From positions 496,001-560,000 of the forward strand of contig CP060765.1 of the NCBI GenBank assembly GCA_023205875.1: DNA of 64,000 nt, read 5' to 3'. A program made the translations under genes and the position numbers. This stretch comes from Chloropicon primus (taxonomy: Eukaryota; Chlorophyta; Chloropicophyceae; Chloropicales; Chloropicaceae). Positions within the stretch are counted from its first letter, which is position 1; each line of letters starts with the position of its first letter. Positions 45,787 to 55,552 of the stretch are shown one piece after another. The notes beneath the pieces are model-generated. The model did no database searches. It saw nothing but the letters and a program-made list of their open reading frames with translations, and was not told the DNA's origin.

Positions 45787-46788
45787 TCATTTCAGCATCC
45801 TTGAGCCCTCTTCCAGCCGCGTGTAGACATAAAGCTCTCCCTGCTTGTCTTCACAGATCCTGAGGTCCTTGTCGCAGTACGTGCAGTAACTCGTGCACGT
45901 CGGTGGCTTGCTGTTCCACGGCAGCAACTTCCAAACAAAGTTCACTGGAAACTTTCTATTCAGGAGCCAAGCCAGGAAAAACGGCGGCCGCGGGATCCCT
46001 TCAACGCTCTCCACTTCGGTTTCCTGAAGCTCAAAGGTCATCTTAACGCGATCCTCCCCCTCCTCCAGCTCTGCTTCCAAGTTGGTCGCGTAAGACGCCA
46101 CCCGGCCCCCGAACGTGGGAAGGAGCTTGAACCAACCCACGATGGGTATGACCGTCAGCCGGAACAGGATGGTGTCAAACGTGCTGCTCAGAGTCTTGGA
46201 CTCGCAATCGATCGTTTGGGTCACGAGGCCAACCGTGCTCGCTCCCCAGGACATGACTTGCAGCTCGTGAAGACGGAAGAACAGCGTCGCGGAGGGCACG
46301 GCAGTGGACTCGTCGCTCCAGGGCGCGTGCCAGGTGTACCCGTCCATCGATTCCGAGATCGCCATGAAGAAAGGCGAGCACCTGAAGAGTTGTGCTGTGC
46401 TGTACACCAGCTCCCAGCTCCCGTTCTGGGCCGAGGCGTCCGAGGCGAGCAGGTTCCCTCCCTGGTCCTTGATCTCGCCGCAGAGTCGCCTCGCCTCCGT
46501 CTCTTTGCCAGCGAAGTACCCCTCCATCTCGTACACGGGCTGGCGGAACAGAAGCTGACCCCGGTCCGACTGCGCCGCCAGGACGTAGAGCTTCGCCTTC
46601 AGGCTCTCCGTCCCAGGCGCCTCCTCAGCCAGAGCCCTCGCCACGGTGGATGTTGTCCCACGACGACCATGATGATGATGATGATGCCGCGGAGCGGTTG
46701 CCGTCCTCCTCGCCAGGTTCCGGGTCGTCGCCCTCCCGATGCAGCAATCGCACCGCGGTGCCGAGCCTAACGCCCGCAATCTCGCCAT
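45787..46788 (-). CDS. Plastid-lipid-associated protein (PAP/fibrillin)
   Basis: Single exon, 333 residues from the ATG at 46788; the longer frame starts with TTG. An Arg/Thr/Ala-rich N-terminus with a run of six His (RHHHHHHG) forms the likely transit peptide (about 1-55). The PAP/fibrillin domain follows (about 62-250), with NGSWELVYSTAQLFRCSPFF and PSATLFFRLHELQVMSWG, then a VGWFKLLPTFGG segment. The last ~50 residues carry CTSYCTYCDKDLRIC, a Cys-rich tail. Fibrillins sit on plastoglobules or thylakoids and bind small lipids or prenylquinones. It looks closest to the At2g42130 group. Stops with the GT77 gene are 46 bp apart. Confidence 0.85.
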   Translation of the reverse strand: MARLRALGSAPRCDCCIGRATTRNLARRTATAPRHHHHHHGRRGTTSTVARALAEEAPGTESLKAKLYVLAAQSDRGQLLFRQPVYEMEGYFAGKETEARRLCGEIKDQGGNLLASDASAQNGSWELVYSTAQLFRCSPFFMAISESMDGYTWHAPWSDESTAVPSATLFFRLHELQVMSWGASTVGLVTQTIDCESKTLSSTFDTILFRLTVIPIVGWFKLLPTFGGRVASYATNLEAELEEGEDRVKMTFELQETEVESVEGIPRPPFFLAWLLNRKFPVNFVWKLLPWNSKPPTCTSYCTYCDKDLRICEDKQGELYVYTRLEEGSRMLK

Positions 46789-46973
46789 GTCCCTCCGTCG
46801 TCGATGAGTCGGGTTCGGGTTCGGGTTCGGCCGAGCCAAAGCGAAGGCCAAGCGCTTTGAGGGAGAGATCTCCAAGATTTTAAGATCCTCGCCTTGGGGG
46901 AGGGCCTAACTAACTGGAGGAGGACGATGACAATGGTGTTGGTTGGTTGGGAATGGTTTCGGTTAGAATAATA

Positions 46974-48569
46974 TTACAATAAATCGAGCTTCTGGGCCTG
47001 CTTCTTAAGGGTGCCGACGGCTTTGGCGAGGTCCGCGTTGGTGTGCTCCACGTTGACTGCCATCCTGATGCTTTGGCATCCGTCGAACCTGTCCAAAAAG
47101 GTGTACTTGGACAAGGACAAGAAGACGCCTTCCCTCAAGGCCGCGTCCACGAACGTTTGCAAGACCTCCACGGCCTCCACCTCGGAGTTCTGCTTTGCCA
47201 CGAGCTTGAGGTGAACGAAGGGGCTCAAGACGTCTTCGTCGTTCTCCTGGTGGACGCGCAACGACTTGGATTTCGCAAAGGCCTTCCCCAAGAGGTCCCG
47301 GAAGACTTTGGCCTTCTTCGACAGAGCCTGCACGAGCTCTGGCCCCTTCTCCTCCAGCAGGTTCAGCGACTCTATTGCGGCACAGGCCAGGTAAGGGGGC
47401 AGGGAGGCAGAGAACACGTAGCCGGCCCCGCTGAGCCTCTGGTGGTCGCACACCCTCCTGCTCCCGGCGCAGATCCCTCCGATCGACCCGATAGAGTTCC
47501 CCAGGGAGGCCAAGGTGATGTCGACCTGGTCCACCTCGAGGCCGTGGTGCTCCACCGACCCCCGGCCGCTCTTTCCCAGAACTCCCAGAGCCAGGCTCTC
47601 TTCCAAGATCATCCTGAAGTTGTACTTCTCCTTCAGTGCCATGACCCCCTTCAAGGGGCACAGGTCGCCGTAGTTCTGGTAAATTCCCTCCACCACGATG
47701 AACCTCCTCTGAATGCGCTCGAGGTTGGTCTTCCCCTTCTTGTTGTCCTCCCCCGTCACCTGCTGAAGCACCCTTTCGAGGTCCTTGAGGTTGTTGTGCT
47801 CGAAGTAGATGACCGTCGACCTCGACAGAGTGAGGCCGCTCTGGATAGCGTAGTTCACCCCGGAGTCCGCAACAATGACATCACCACTCTTGCAGAACGC
47901 AGGTATCGCGCTCGAGGGCGTGGAGATGTCGTAGCTGTACAAGATGGCCTCCTCCGTTCCCAAGAACTTCGCCATCCTGTCCTCGAACTCGAGGTGAACG
48001 TCAATCGTTCCGTAGAAGCCCCTCGGGCCGCAAGACCCGCACCCGTACCTCTGCAAGGCCTTCTCGCACGCGTCCTCGATCTTCTCGCTGTTCGCAAAGT
48101 TGAGGAAGTTCGTCGACACGAGGTTCATCACCTTCTTGCTCCCGACTTGCACGTGAGGCGCCGACGCCTTCCCTTTCACCACAGGGGTCTTGGCGTACCT
48201 GATCTGCTTCTTGACGGGCGGGTTCTTCCTGGACCTCAACCCGGTGGCGGCCTCGTCGCCATCACTCGCCGTGGCGTACGATGTCGGCGCGAGGGGCTCC
48301 GGCACCCAGTCCTCTATGAGCTCCTCCTGCTCCGCCTTCGACAAGGGCTTCTCCTTCTTCGGCTTGAAGCTCTTCCTCGTGATGAGGTAGAGGATCACGG
48401 CGAAGAGCAAGAGTTCCACCGCGAGGTGGCCCTTGGCCTCGAAAAACCACGCCGGGTGAAGCCTCCCGCCGGGCCTGACGTTGCTCCACACTTCCGACAC
48501 GATCTCATCGACGTGGTTCCTCTTCGACCAGCACCACGCCAAGTTCTCTTTCACCGTTCCTCCGCTCAT
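46974..48569 (-). CDS. LCB1: Serine palmitoyltransferase subunit 1
   Basis: Single exon, 531 residues from MSGGTVKENLAW at 48569; a longer frame reaches an upstream ATG at about 48689, but the plant-like N-terminus starts here. A membrane segment (about 47-65, LAVELLLFAVILYLITRKS) precedes the alpha-oxoamine synthase fold: GSCGPRGFYGTIDVHLEFED, SYDISTPSSAIPAFCKSGDVIVAD, FRMILEESLALGVLGKSGRG and GYVFSASLPPYLACAAIE. The position of the PLP lysine reads LASLGNSIGSIGGIC and has no Lys, as expected for LCB1, which pairs with catalytic LCB2. The dimer in the ER makes 3-ketosphinganine from serine and palmitoyl-CoA. Confidence 0.95.
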   Translation of the reverse strand: MSGGTVKENLAWCWSKRNHVDEIVSEVWSNVRPGGRLHPAWFFEAKGHLAVELLLFAVILYLITRKSFKPKKEKPLSKAEQEELIEDWVPEPLAPTSYATASDGDEAATGLRSRKNPPVKKQIRYAKTPVVKGKASAPHVQVGSKKVMNLVSTNFLNFANSEKIEDACEKALQRYGCGSCGPRGFYGTIDVHLEFEDRMAKFLGTEEAILYSYDISTPSSAIPAFCKSGDVIVADSGVNYAIQSGLTLSRSTVIYFEHNNLKDLERVLQQVTGEDNKKGKTNLERIQRRFIVVEGIYQNYGDLCPLKGVMALKEKYNFRMILEESLALGVLGKSGRGSVEHHGLEVDQVDITLASLGNSIGSIGGICAGSRRVCDHQRLSGAGYVFSASLPPYLACAAIESLNLLEEKGPELVQALSKKAKVFRDLLGKAFAKSKSLRVHQENDEDVLSPFVHLKLVAKQNSEVEAVEVLQTFVDAALREGVFLSLSKYTFLDRFDGCQSIRMAVNVEHTNADLAKAVGTLKKQAQKLDLL

Positions 48570-49084
48570 GGTCGCCAGCACTCGCACCCCGACTGAACCT
48601 TTCCTCAGTCTCGCTCTCGCTCTGTCTCTTTTCAAATCATCCCTGCCTGCCTTGGTGGAGATGGGACGAGGGTCACGCCATGTGATCATGGACAATCACA
48701 TGGTGGAGATGATGAAGCACCAATGCAGGAATGGATGGGATGGGGATGGGGATGGGATGATGGGGATGGGGATGGGATGATGGGGATGGGGATGGGATGG
48801 TGGGGTCCACCTCCACGTTTTGGGGATGCGCAACCCCCCCCCCCCCCCCGGCTCCTCTCTCGTTTAAGCACGGAGGGAGGAGGGAGGAGGACGGATGCGA
48901 TGACGATGCCGGATGTCAAAACCTGGAGGGGGGAGGAGTCGCAGTGGATGGGATCATGGGATCATGGGGTGGATGAATGAAAGTTGTGCACACGTTGTTA
49001 CAATGAACAGTGCTACGGGGACCGCCCCGTACCTTGCTGATGCGCTGCCGACCGCCCCGTGATGCGCCGATGCATGCGTCCACG
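48570..49084. other. Intergenic region with G-rich minisatellite and C run
   Basis: 515 bp between LCB1's start and the RAP gene's stop. A repeat of GGGGATGGGGATGGGATGAT occurs about three times (48740-48801), and a run of 16 C lies at 48834-48849. The + strand could form G-quadruplexes. Two short repeats of ACCGCCCCGT (49020-49060) and GATGCGC follow near the RAP stop. Confidence 0.6.
48740..48801 (+). repeat. GGGGATGGGGATGGGATGAT minisatellite
   Basis: About three 20 bp units in tandem, each with two or three G4/G3 runs. The arrangement of G runs separated by AT or ATGAT loops makes an intramolecular G-quadruplex possible on this strand. It lies about 170-230 bp upstream of the LCB1 ATG. 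Confidence 0.8.
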
Positions 49085-51670
49085 TCAGCGCATCAGCAAT
49101 GCGCTCAAGAACTTCTCCTGCTCCTCCGAGCAGCTCGGCCAGCCGTAGAACGGGATGCTGACCACTTTGTAGGACCAGTGCTCAAGAAGCTTGTTCCTGG
49201 CTAGCGTGGAGCCGTTCATCTTCAGGGTGTTGGCGGAGAAGTGAGAGGGGCCGTCCACCTCGATGACCACGGACTCGGTGAGCAGAATGTCTACCGAGAG
49301 GTACCCGTTGGTGGTGAGCTCCTCCACTTGGTGGGTGATCCCCAGCCGGTCGAGGCAGCGGCTCACGTCGTTGTGAAACCGAGACAAGATCGAGTCCTTG
49401 AGGACGATCGCCCTCCAGGAGTCCTCCGCCAGCTGGTGCAGGCTGGTGGGCAGGTCGCAGGCCACGGCAGCCTCCGCCCCGCCCTGGGCCTCCATCAGGA
49501 GGCTGGAATGGAAGAGCTGGGCCAGCTGCTTGCGCCTTCCCTTCGTCCCCCCAACGGTGACTTCCCCCAGCGTGTGCCGCCACAGGCGCTCGAAAGGCTC
49601 TCGGCTCTGAGCCCCGAGGTCTCCCACGCCCATCACCACGAACGCCCAGATGATGTTCGTCAGCTCCTGGCCCGAGAACTCGTTCCTGCTGGCCCTCTCC
49701 CACACCTCTGCCAAGAGGGGCGCCCGGTGGCCCTCCCCGAGCCTGTAACCCAGGGAGGCCACGGCCCACACCAAGTTGGCCAGCGCTTGCGGGGAAGACG
49801 ACTCCAGGGACAAGATGAAGCAGCCGATGAGCCTGGAGAGGAACTCCTCCCCGGGGTCGTAGCTCAGTGTGGCGTAGCACCACACCTGGTTGGCCAGGTG
49901 GATGTTCAAGTAGTCGCCAAGGATGGACGCGGCCCTCACGTGAAGAATGTCCAGGACGTCGATCCCGGGGTTATAGCTCAAGCTCGCGTAGGACCAAAGC
50001 AGGAGGCAGATGCTCTGGGGGCCGCAGGTATCCACCGTCGCGAGGAAAGACTCGGTGAGGTTCTGCATCACCGCCTTTTCGGGAAGGTACTGAAGGAGCG
50101 CAAAGGACTTCATGATGCTCGCCAGGCTCTTGCTGGGAATTTTCCTGCTCTTCCTGGAGACTTCCAGGGAGATCAGCCTCAGCACCACGGCGCCGGGGTT
50201 GTAGCTCAGGCTCGTCATCGCCCACAGCACGTTGGACAGGCCCTGAGGCGTGAACGATTTTATCTTCAGGGCCACTTCCTCGGTGAGCGCAAAGAGCATG
50301 TCCGGGGAGGGGATCACCCCAATTCTCCCGATCGCCCAAAGGGTCGTGCTCAGGGCCTGGGAGTTGAAGGTGTGGCACTTGGAGTGCACGCTCGCCAACA
50401 CCCTCTTGTACCGGGCGTCGTCCAGCCTGTAGTCCATCCTCGCCAGCCCCCACAAGGTGAGAGAGAGCTCCTGCTGGTTGAAAACCTCGATCATCTCGAC
50501 AGAGGACGAGATCAGCTGCTCCAGGCTCCCCTCGTCGATCGTGCACTGCAGCCGCCCTATGGACCACATCGCGTTCGCGAGGTCCTGGGGCTTCATCTCC
50601 TCCGGAGGCCTCGACATGAGCTCCGAGACGATCTGGTCGAATATGTCCGACTGGGGGTTGAAGTCCAGCCGGGCCATGGCCCACAGCACGTTCGACATGC
50701 CCTGCGGAACGGACTCCCTCACCTTGCAAACGTAGCAGCTCAGGAGAAGCTCCAGGGTGTGGTCGCTCACCCTCTGATTCATCGTCCCCAGAGCCCACAG
50801 GGTGTTGGAGAAGTTCTGGCTGTTGCACTCTGGCGATACCGCGAGCAGCCTGGCCACTATTTTCTCCAAAGCCTCTGGGTCTGGGTACTCCCCCAACTTT
50901 CCGCAGGCCCATATCATGTTCCCGATGGCCTGGCCGTTCGCCCCGTCCACGAGCAGGACGAACCTGTCGATCAACTTTTGTGTCAGGGTCGCTTTCTGGT
51001 CCTGCTTCGCGGGCATCCTGAGGGCAGCCATGGAGTGCAAGATGGTCGCAATATGCTTTGTGTTCATGGACGTCATCCTCTTCTTGACCAAGCTCTCGAG
51101 GGCCCTCTCCCCTCTCGCCCGTAGCTTCCTCCCGCCCGGGTCGTGCCGCTTGCTCCTGTGATCCCGCTTGGAGAGCCTCCTCAGTCGCACCACAGCGAGG
51201 CAGATGAGTGACACGTTCATGCTCCTCTCGTGCCTCAGGATGATGCTCCAGACCTTGTCCTCCGTCTTGGCTTTCTTAATTTTCATTCGGAGCACGTTCG
51301 TTACGTTGGCCTTGATGGCCGTGCCCGACCGGACCTCGTGCCTGTGCGGGTGCCGCCCCTGCCTGTGCTTCTGCCTCAGCCTTTCGTTCACCTCCACCGC
51401 CTCCTCCACCAGCGCTTCTATCGGGTCCAACGACGACGACGAGGACGACGACGAGGACGAGGAGGAGGAGTCCCTCTGCGATGCGAGTGGTGCCAAGGTG
51501 TGCGAGTGTCTCTCCCTCCCTCGCCGCGTCGCGTCCGTCCCTCCCCGGCGCAGGAGTCCTCGCCAGCGAGGTCGAGGGCGCCGCGCGAGCGAGGCCGAGG
51601 CCGAGGCCACCCTCCATTGCCTCGCCCGCGCGTGCCCTCCGCGGAGCCCGACCGCCACTGCCATCGCCAT
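49085..51670 (-). CDS. Organellar RNA-binding RAP-domain repeat protein
   Basis: Single exon, 861 residues from MAMAVAVGLRGGH at 51670, which starts an Arg/Ala/Ser-rich organelle presequence; an in-frame ATG at 51820 would add a repeat-rich leader. A Ser run (13 Ser) at about 105 is encoded by GAC/GAG triplet repeats. Residues about 250-720 carry roughly ten helical repeats of the FASTK/heptatricopeptide style, each with an N(T/V)LWA(L/M)-G core (NTLWALGTM, NVLWAMARL, NAMWSIGRL, LTLWGLARM, TTLWAIGRI, NVLWAMTSL, LLLWSYASL, NLVWAVASL). The C-terminus is a RAP domain (IEVDGPSHFSANTLKMNGST, LEHWSYKVVSIPFYGW). Such proteins process or stabilise plastid or mitochondrial RNAs. Target unknown. Confidence 0.88.
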   Translation of the reverse strand: MAMAVAVGLRGGHARARQWRVASASASLARRPRPRWRGLLRRGGTDATRRGRERHSHTLAPLASQRDSSSSSSSSSSSSSLDPIEALVEEAVEVNERLRQKHRQGRHPHRHEVRSGTAIKANVTNVLRMKIKKAKTEDKVWSIILRHERSMNVSLICLAVVRLRRLSKRDHRSKRHDPGGRKLRARGERALESLVKKRMTSMNTKHIATILHSMAALRMPAKQDQKATLTQKLIDRFVLLVDGANGQAIGNMIWACGKLGEYPDPEALEKIVARLLAVSPECNSQNFSNTLWALGTMNQRVSDHTLELLLSCYVCKVRESVPQGMSNVLWAMARLDFNPQSDIFDQIVSELMSRPPEEMKPQDLANAMWSIGRLQCTIDEGSLEQLISSSVEMIEVFNQQELSLTLWGLARMDYRLDDARYKRVLASVHSKCHTFNSQALSTTLWAIGRIGVIPSPDMLFALTEEVALKIKSFTPQGLSNVLWAMTSLSYNPGAVVLRLISLEVSRKSRKIPSKSLASIMKSFALLQYLPEKAVMQNLTESFLATVDTCGPQSICLLLWSYASLSYNPGIDVLDILHVRAASILGDYLNIHLANQVWCYATLSYDPGEEFLSRLIGCFILSLESSSPQALANLVWAVASLGYRLGEGHRAPLLAEVWERASRNEFSGQELTNIIWAFVVMGVGDLGAQSREPFERLWRHTLGEVTVGGTKGRRKQLAQLFHSSLLMEAQGGAEAAVACDLPTSLHQLAEDSWRAIVLKDSILSRFHNDVSRCLDRLGITHQVEELTTNGYLSVDILLTESVVIEVDGPSHFSANTLKMNGSTLARNKLLEHWSYKVVSIPFYGWPSCSEEQEKFLSALLMR

Positions 51671-52300
51671 CCTGAGCACGAGCACGAGGGGAACGAGCAG
51701 AGCAGAGCAGAGGAGAGGAGAGGAGAGGAGGAAGGCGGATGGATGGATGGATGGATGGGAGAGGGAGAGGGAGAGGGAGAGGGAGAGGGATCCTTCCTCG
51801 TCAATGTGCCTCTTTGCCATTCATTTGAGCCCTTGCATCGAAAGAATTGCCGCCCTGGGGGGAGAGTCTGGGAGGCTGTCCGGCATAGTGATCGATCGAT
51901 CGATCGCGCGCCAGAGAGAGAAGGGGAGGGGATGCAGTGGTCGGTGAGCCAAGGGGCCAAGCCTTCGAGCACAGCAGAACAAAATTGCGGCAGCCCCTGG
52001 CGGAGGTCCCACGGAATGGGCTGGAACGTTGTGAGGAGCGCGAGGGGTCGTCGAGGGGTCGATCACAAGATCCACCTGGAACCAGCCCCAATCGGTGCCA
52101 AAGAGGGCCAAAGAAGAAGAAGAAAGAGAAAGAAGAGGAAGCCCACTATCCTCCATGCCCTCCCTCACCCTTTTCCGCCCCCAACGGAGGGAGTCGATGG
52201 CTAATGCAATGCGATGGCTCATCTTTTGATCACAGCCTCAAGCTCCTTGTGGATAAGCCTGCCTTTTCTTTTTTGGCGGGAGAGAGAGAGAGAGAGGAGG
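51671..52300. promoter_or_regulatory. Divergent promoter RAP protein/SecA
   Basis: 630 bp. It has GGAT repeats (51738-51758), a GGGAGA repeat (51758-51790), and GATCGATCGATCGATCGC plus GCGCC at 51890-51912, which is nearly the same cluster seen upstream of VPS9A (5645) and the first winged-helix gene (9946). A GA repeat abuts the SecA ATG. Confidence 0.5.
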
Positions 52301-55300
52301 ATGGCGGTGGCGATGAAGACGAGCAAGAGGAGCAAGGCGAGGTCCTCGTGTCACTTGGGGGAGGGTTCGGTCCTCGCGTCGTGGCGTGGGACGCGGACCG
52401 GGGGAAAGGGGAACACGTCCTCCGCCGCTCCTCGAAGGAGACTGCAAGCGACGAGGTATGGAGCCCTCTCGAGCGTGGCCAGGAGGAGGGAGGGCCTCCT
52501 GGGCGGCAGGAAGGGCGTCGTGCGGAGGGCGTTCTTGGAGGACTTGCAGAGCAACTTCAACAAAATGTTCAAGGGGGACCCGTCGGAAGCTTGCCGGAAA
52601 AAGTACCAGGAGCAGCTGGACAGGATAAATGGTTTGGAGCCTGGAATGAAGCGGCTGAGCGACGAGGAGCTGAGGCAGAAGACGGAGGACCTCAAGCAAA
52701 GGGTTCAGGCCAGGGTGGTGAGCAAGGATGGGCCCGTGGACCAGCAGAGCGTCTTCACGGACGACATCGTGTGCGAGGCTTTCGCCTTGGTTCGCGAGGG
52801 GGCCCTGAGGGCCATCGGCCTGAGGCCGTTCGACTGCCAGGTGATTGGCGGCCTGGTGCTCCACGAGGGCGAGATCGCTGAGATGGGGACGGGAGAGGGA
52901 AAGACGCTGGTTTCGGTGGCCCCTGCTTTCCTCAACGCCCTGTGCGGCAGGGGCGTTCACGTGGTGACCGTGAACGACTATCTCGCGAGGAGGGACGCCG
53001 AGTGGGTGGGAAGGGTGCACACCTTCCTCGGGTTGCAAGTTGGCTTGATCCAGAGCGGTGGGGCGGGGCTCGTGGGCGGTCAGATCGCCCAGGCAGCCGA
53101 GGGGGAGTCCGTCGACCCCGACATCAAGAGACAGGCGTACCAGGCGGACATCACTTACGTCACGAACAGTGAGCTCGGGTTCGACTTTTTGAGGGACAAC
53201 CTCGCGGCCACCAAGGAGGAGCTCGTCCTGAGGGACAACAACCCCTACTACTGCATCATCGACGAGGTGGACAGCATTCTCATCGACGAGGCCAGGACTC
53301 CTTTGATCATCTCCGGCCAGGCGGAGCAGCCCTCCTCCAAGTACGAGAGGTCGTACCAGATCGCCAAGGCCTTGGTCGAGGACACCCACTACACCGTGGA
53401 GGAGAAGAGGCAGACGGTCCTGCTCACGGAGGAGGGCTACGAAGCGGTCGAGTCGGTCCTGCAAGTGAGCGACTTGTACGATCCCAGGGAGCAATGGATT
53501 TCTTTCATATCCAACGCGGTCAAGGCCAAGGAGCTCCAGAAGAAAGACGTGAACTATATCGTCAAGGGCGGTGAGATCGTCATCATCGACGAGTTCACGG
53601 GGAGGACCATGCCGGGCAGGAGGTGGGGCGAGGGCCTGCACCAAGCCATCGAGGCGAAGGAGGGCCTCGAGATCCAGAACGAGACCGTGACGCTGGCGTC
53701 CATTTCCTACCAGAACTTCTTTAGGGCGTACCAAAAGAAGGCGGGGATGACGGGAACGGCTGACACGGAAAGAGCCGAGTTCGAGAGCATCTACAACCTC
53801 GAAGTCTCTGTCGTCCCGACCAACAAGCCCTCCCAGCGCACGGACAACCCGGACGTGGTCTTCCGATCGGAGAGAGGAAAGTGGAACGCCGTGATGATTG
53901 AGATCAGAAGGATGCACAAGACCGGCCGCCCCGTCCTGGTGGGCACGACGAGCGTCGAGGAAAGCGAAAGGCTCGCGGAGAGCCTGGACGAGGAGGGGAT
54001 CCCGTACCAGCTCCTGAACGCAAAGCCGGAGAATGTGCAGAGGGAGTCGGAGATCGTTGCGCAGAGCGGCAGGCTGGGGGCCGTGACAATCTCGACCAAC
54101 ATGGCTGGAAGGGGGACGGACATCTTGCTGGGCGGCAATGCGGACTTCATGGCGAGGCTCAAAGTGAGGGAGGTCCTGTTCCCGCAGATTGTGGGCACGG
54201 AGGATGCGGAGAGAGTGGGCAAAAGCATCGTGAAGGGCAAGAAGAAGATGAAGGACAAGCAGATGAAGGACTGGAAGCTGTCGGAGGATCTCTACCCGTG
54301 TGAGCTCTCTGAGAACACCCGAGAGATTCTGGAGGTCACTGCCCAGTACGTCACCAAGCAGCTGGACGGAGAAAAGGTGACGGAGCTCGAGGCTTCGGAC
54401 ATGCTCTCGAGGGCTTGCGAGAAGTCCAGCAACAGGGACAAGGTCTCCGAGCTGATCAACGAGGCGTACACCGCGGTGTGCGAGGAATATGCCGAGGTGA
54501 CGAGCGAGGAGAAGAGGAGGGTGCTCGAGCTCGGTGGGTTGCATGTCATCGGAACGGAGCGCCACGAGAGCAGGAGGATCGACAACCAGCTGAGAGGCCG
54601 GAGCGGCAGGCAGGGGGACAACGGGAGCACGAGATTCTTCCTGAGCTTGGAGGACAAGATCTTCAGAATTTTTGGAGGGGACAGGGTGAAGGCGATGATG
54701 TCGGCCTTCAGGGTGGAGGACCTCCCCATCGAGTCCCAGATGCTCACCTCGGCCCTGAACGAGGCCCAGAGGAAAGTCGAGGCTTACTTTTACGACATCA
54801 GGAAGCAGCTCTTTGAGTACGACGAGGTCCTGAACATTCAGAGGGAAAAGGTGTACTCGGAGAGGAGAAGGGCGCTCCTGGCCACGGAGGCGCAGCTGAG
54901 TGACCAGATGATAGAGTACGCCGAGCTCACGGTGAACGATGTGCTGGAAGCCAACTTGGACCCGGCGACCCCGGAAGAGACCTGGAACCTCGAGGGCCTT
55001 GCAGGGAAAATGAAGCAGTACTGCTACATGCTGGAGGAGTTGGACGAACAAGTCCTGAGGCAGCAGGGTGGGTACGAGGGGATTCGGACGTACCTGCAGA
55101 GGCGGTGTGTGGAGGCCTACCAGCAGAAGGTCGCCGAGGTCAACGCCGTGGAGGACAACTTGATGGCCGAAGCGGAGCAATTCTTCGTCCTGACCCAGTA
55201 CGACAACTTGTGGAAGACCCACCTCCAGTCCATCAAGTTCCTGCAGACCGCAGTGGGGCTCCGCGGATACGCTCAGAGGGACCCCCTCACCGAGTTCAAG

Positions 55301-55435
55301 CTGGAAGGCTACAACTTGTTCTTGGAGATGATGGCCCAAGTCCGAAGGAACTGCATCTATTCCGTCTACCAATTCAAGCCCGAAGTCGTCAAGCCCAAGG
55401 CCCAGAAGGTCGAAGAGGAGGTCAAATCAAGCTAA
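52301..55435 (+). CDS. SECA1: Plastid SecA translocase ATPase
   Basis: Single exon, 1,044 residues from MAVAMKTSK at 52301; an ATG at 52214 is in frame but its leader looks like UTR. A transit peptide (about 1-85, Arg/Ser/Gly-rich) precedes the SecA body: Walker A EMGTGEGKTL, Walker B CIIDEVDSILIDEARTPLI, TNSELGFDFLRDN, the FTGRTMPGRRWGEGLHQAIEAKEG segment, NMAGRGTDI, and GGLHVIGTERHESRRIDNQLRGRSGRQGD. It drives thylakoid insertion or transport of lumenal proteins through the plastid SecYE channel. No C-terminal zinc motif is visible, as usual for plastid SecA. Nuclear encoding fits a green-type plastid. SCY1 versus SCY2 partner (SECA1/SECA2) is judged by length and transit only. Confidence 0.95.
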   Translation: MAVAMKTSKRSKARSSCHLGEGSVLASWRGTRTGGKGNTSSAAPRRRLQATRYGALSSVARRREGLLGGRKGVVRRAFLEDLQSNFNKMFKGDPSEACRKKYQEQLDRINGLEPGMKRLSDEELRQKTEDLKQRVQARVVSKDGPVDQQSVFTDDIVCEAFALVREGALRAIGLRPFDCQVIGGLVLHEGEIAEMGTGEGKTLVSVAPAFLNALCGRGVHVVTVNDYLARRDAEWVGRVHTFLGLQVGLIQSGGAGLVGGQIAQAAEGESVDPDIKRQAYQADITYVTNSELGFDFLRDNLAATKEELVLRDNNPYYCIIDEVDSILIDEARTPLIISGQAEQPSSKYERSYQIAKALVEDTHYTVEEKRQTVLLTEEGYEAVESVLQVSDLYDPREQWISFISNAVKAKELQKKDVNYIVKGGEIVIIDEFTGRTMPGRRWGEGLHQAIEAKEGLEIQNETVTLASISYQNFFRAYQKKAGMTGTADTERAEFESIYNLEVSVVPTNKPSQRTDNPDVVFRSERGKWNAVMIEIRRMHKTGRPVLVGTTSVEESERLAESLDEEGIPYQLLNAKPENVQRESEIVAQSGRLGAVTISTNMAGRGTDILLGGNADFMARLKVREVLFPQIVGTEDAERVGKSIVKGKKKMKDKQMKDWKLSEDLYPCELSENTREILEVTAQYVTKQLDGEKVTELEASDMLSRACEKSSNRDKVSELINEAYTAVCEEYAEVTSEEKRRVLELGGLHVIGTERHESRRIDNQLRGRSGRQGDNGSTRFFLSLEDKIFRIFGGDRVKAMMSAFRVEDLPIESQMLTSALNEAQRKVEAYFYDIRKQLFEYDEVLNIQREKVYSERRRALLATEAQLSDQMIEYAELTVNDVLEANLDPATPEETWNLEGLAGKMKQYCYMLEELDEQVLRQQGGYEGIRTYLQRRCVEAYQQKVAEVNAVEDNLMAEAEQFFVLTQYDNLWKTHLQSIKFLQTAVGLRGYAQRDPLTEFKLEGYNLFLEMMAQVRRNCIYSVYQFKPEVVKPKAQKVEEEVKSS

Positions 55436-55552
55436 GCTAAACTTTTTGTAATTACAAACCGAAATGACCCAATTCCATCCATCCATCCATCTCATCCTCG
55501 TTGCAGGACTCGCCTCCCCCTTTCTGCATCAGCATCTCAAAATCGAAGGATC

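Noticed and set aside
52238-55372. 1,044-codon antisense frame opposite SecA
   Set aside because: Same cause as above; it has no domain pattern and exactly shadows the SecA exon.
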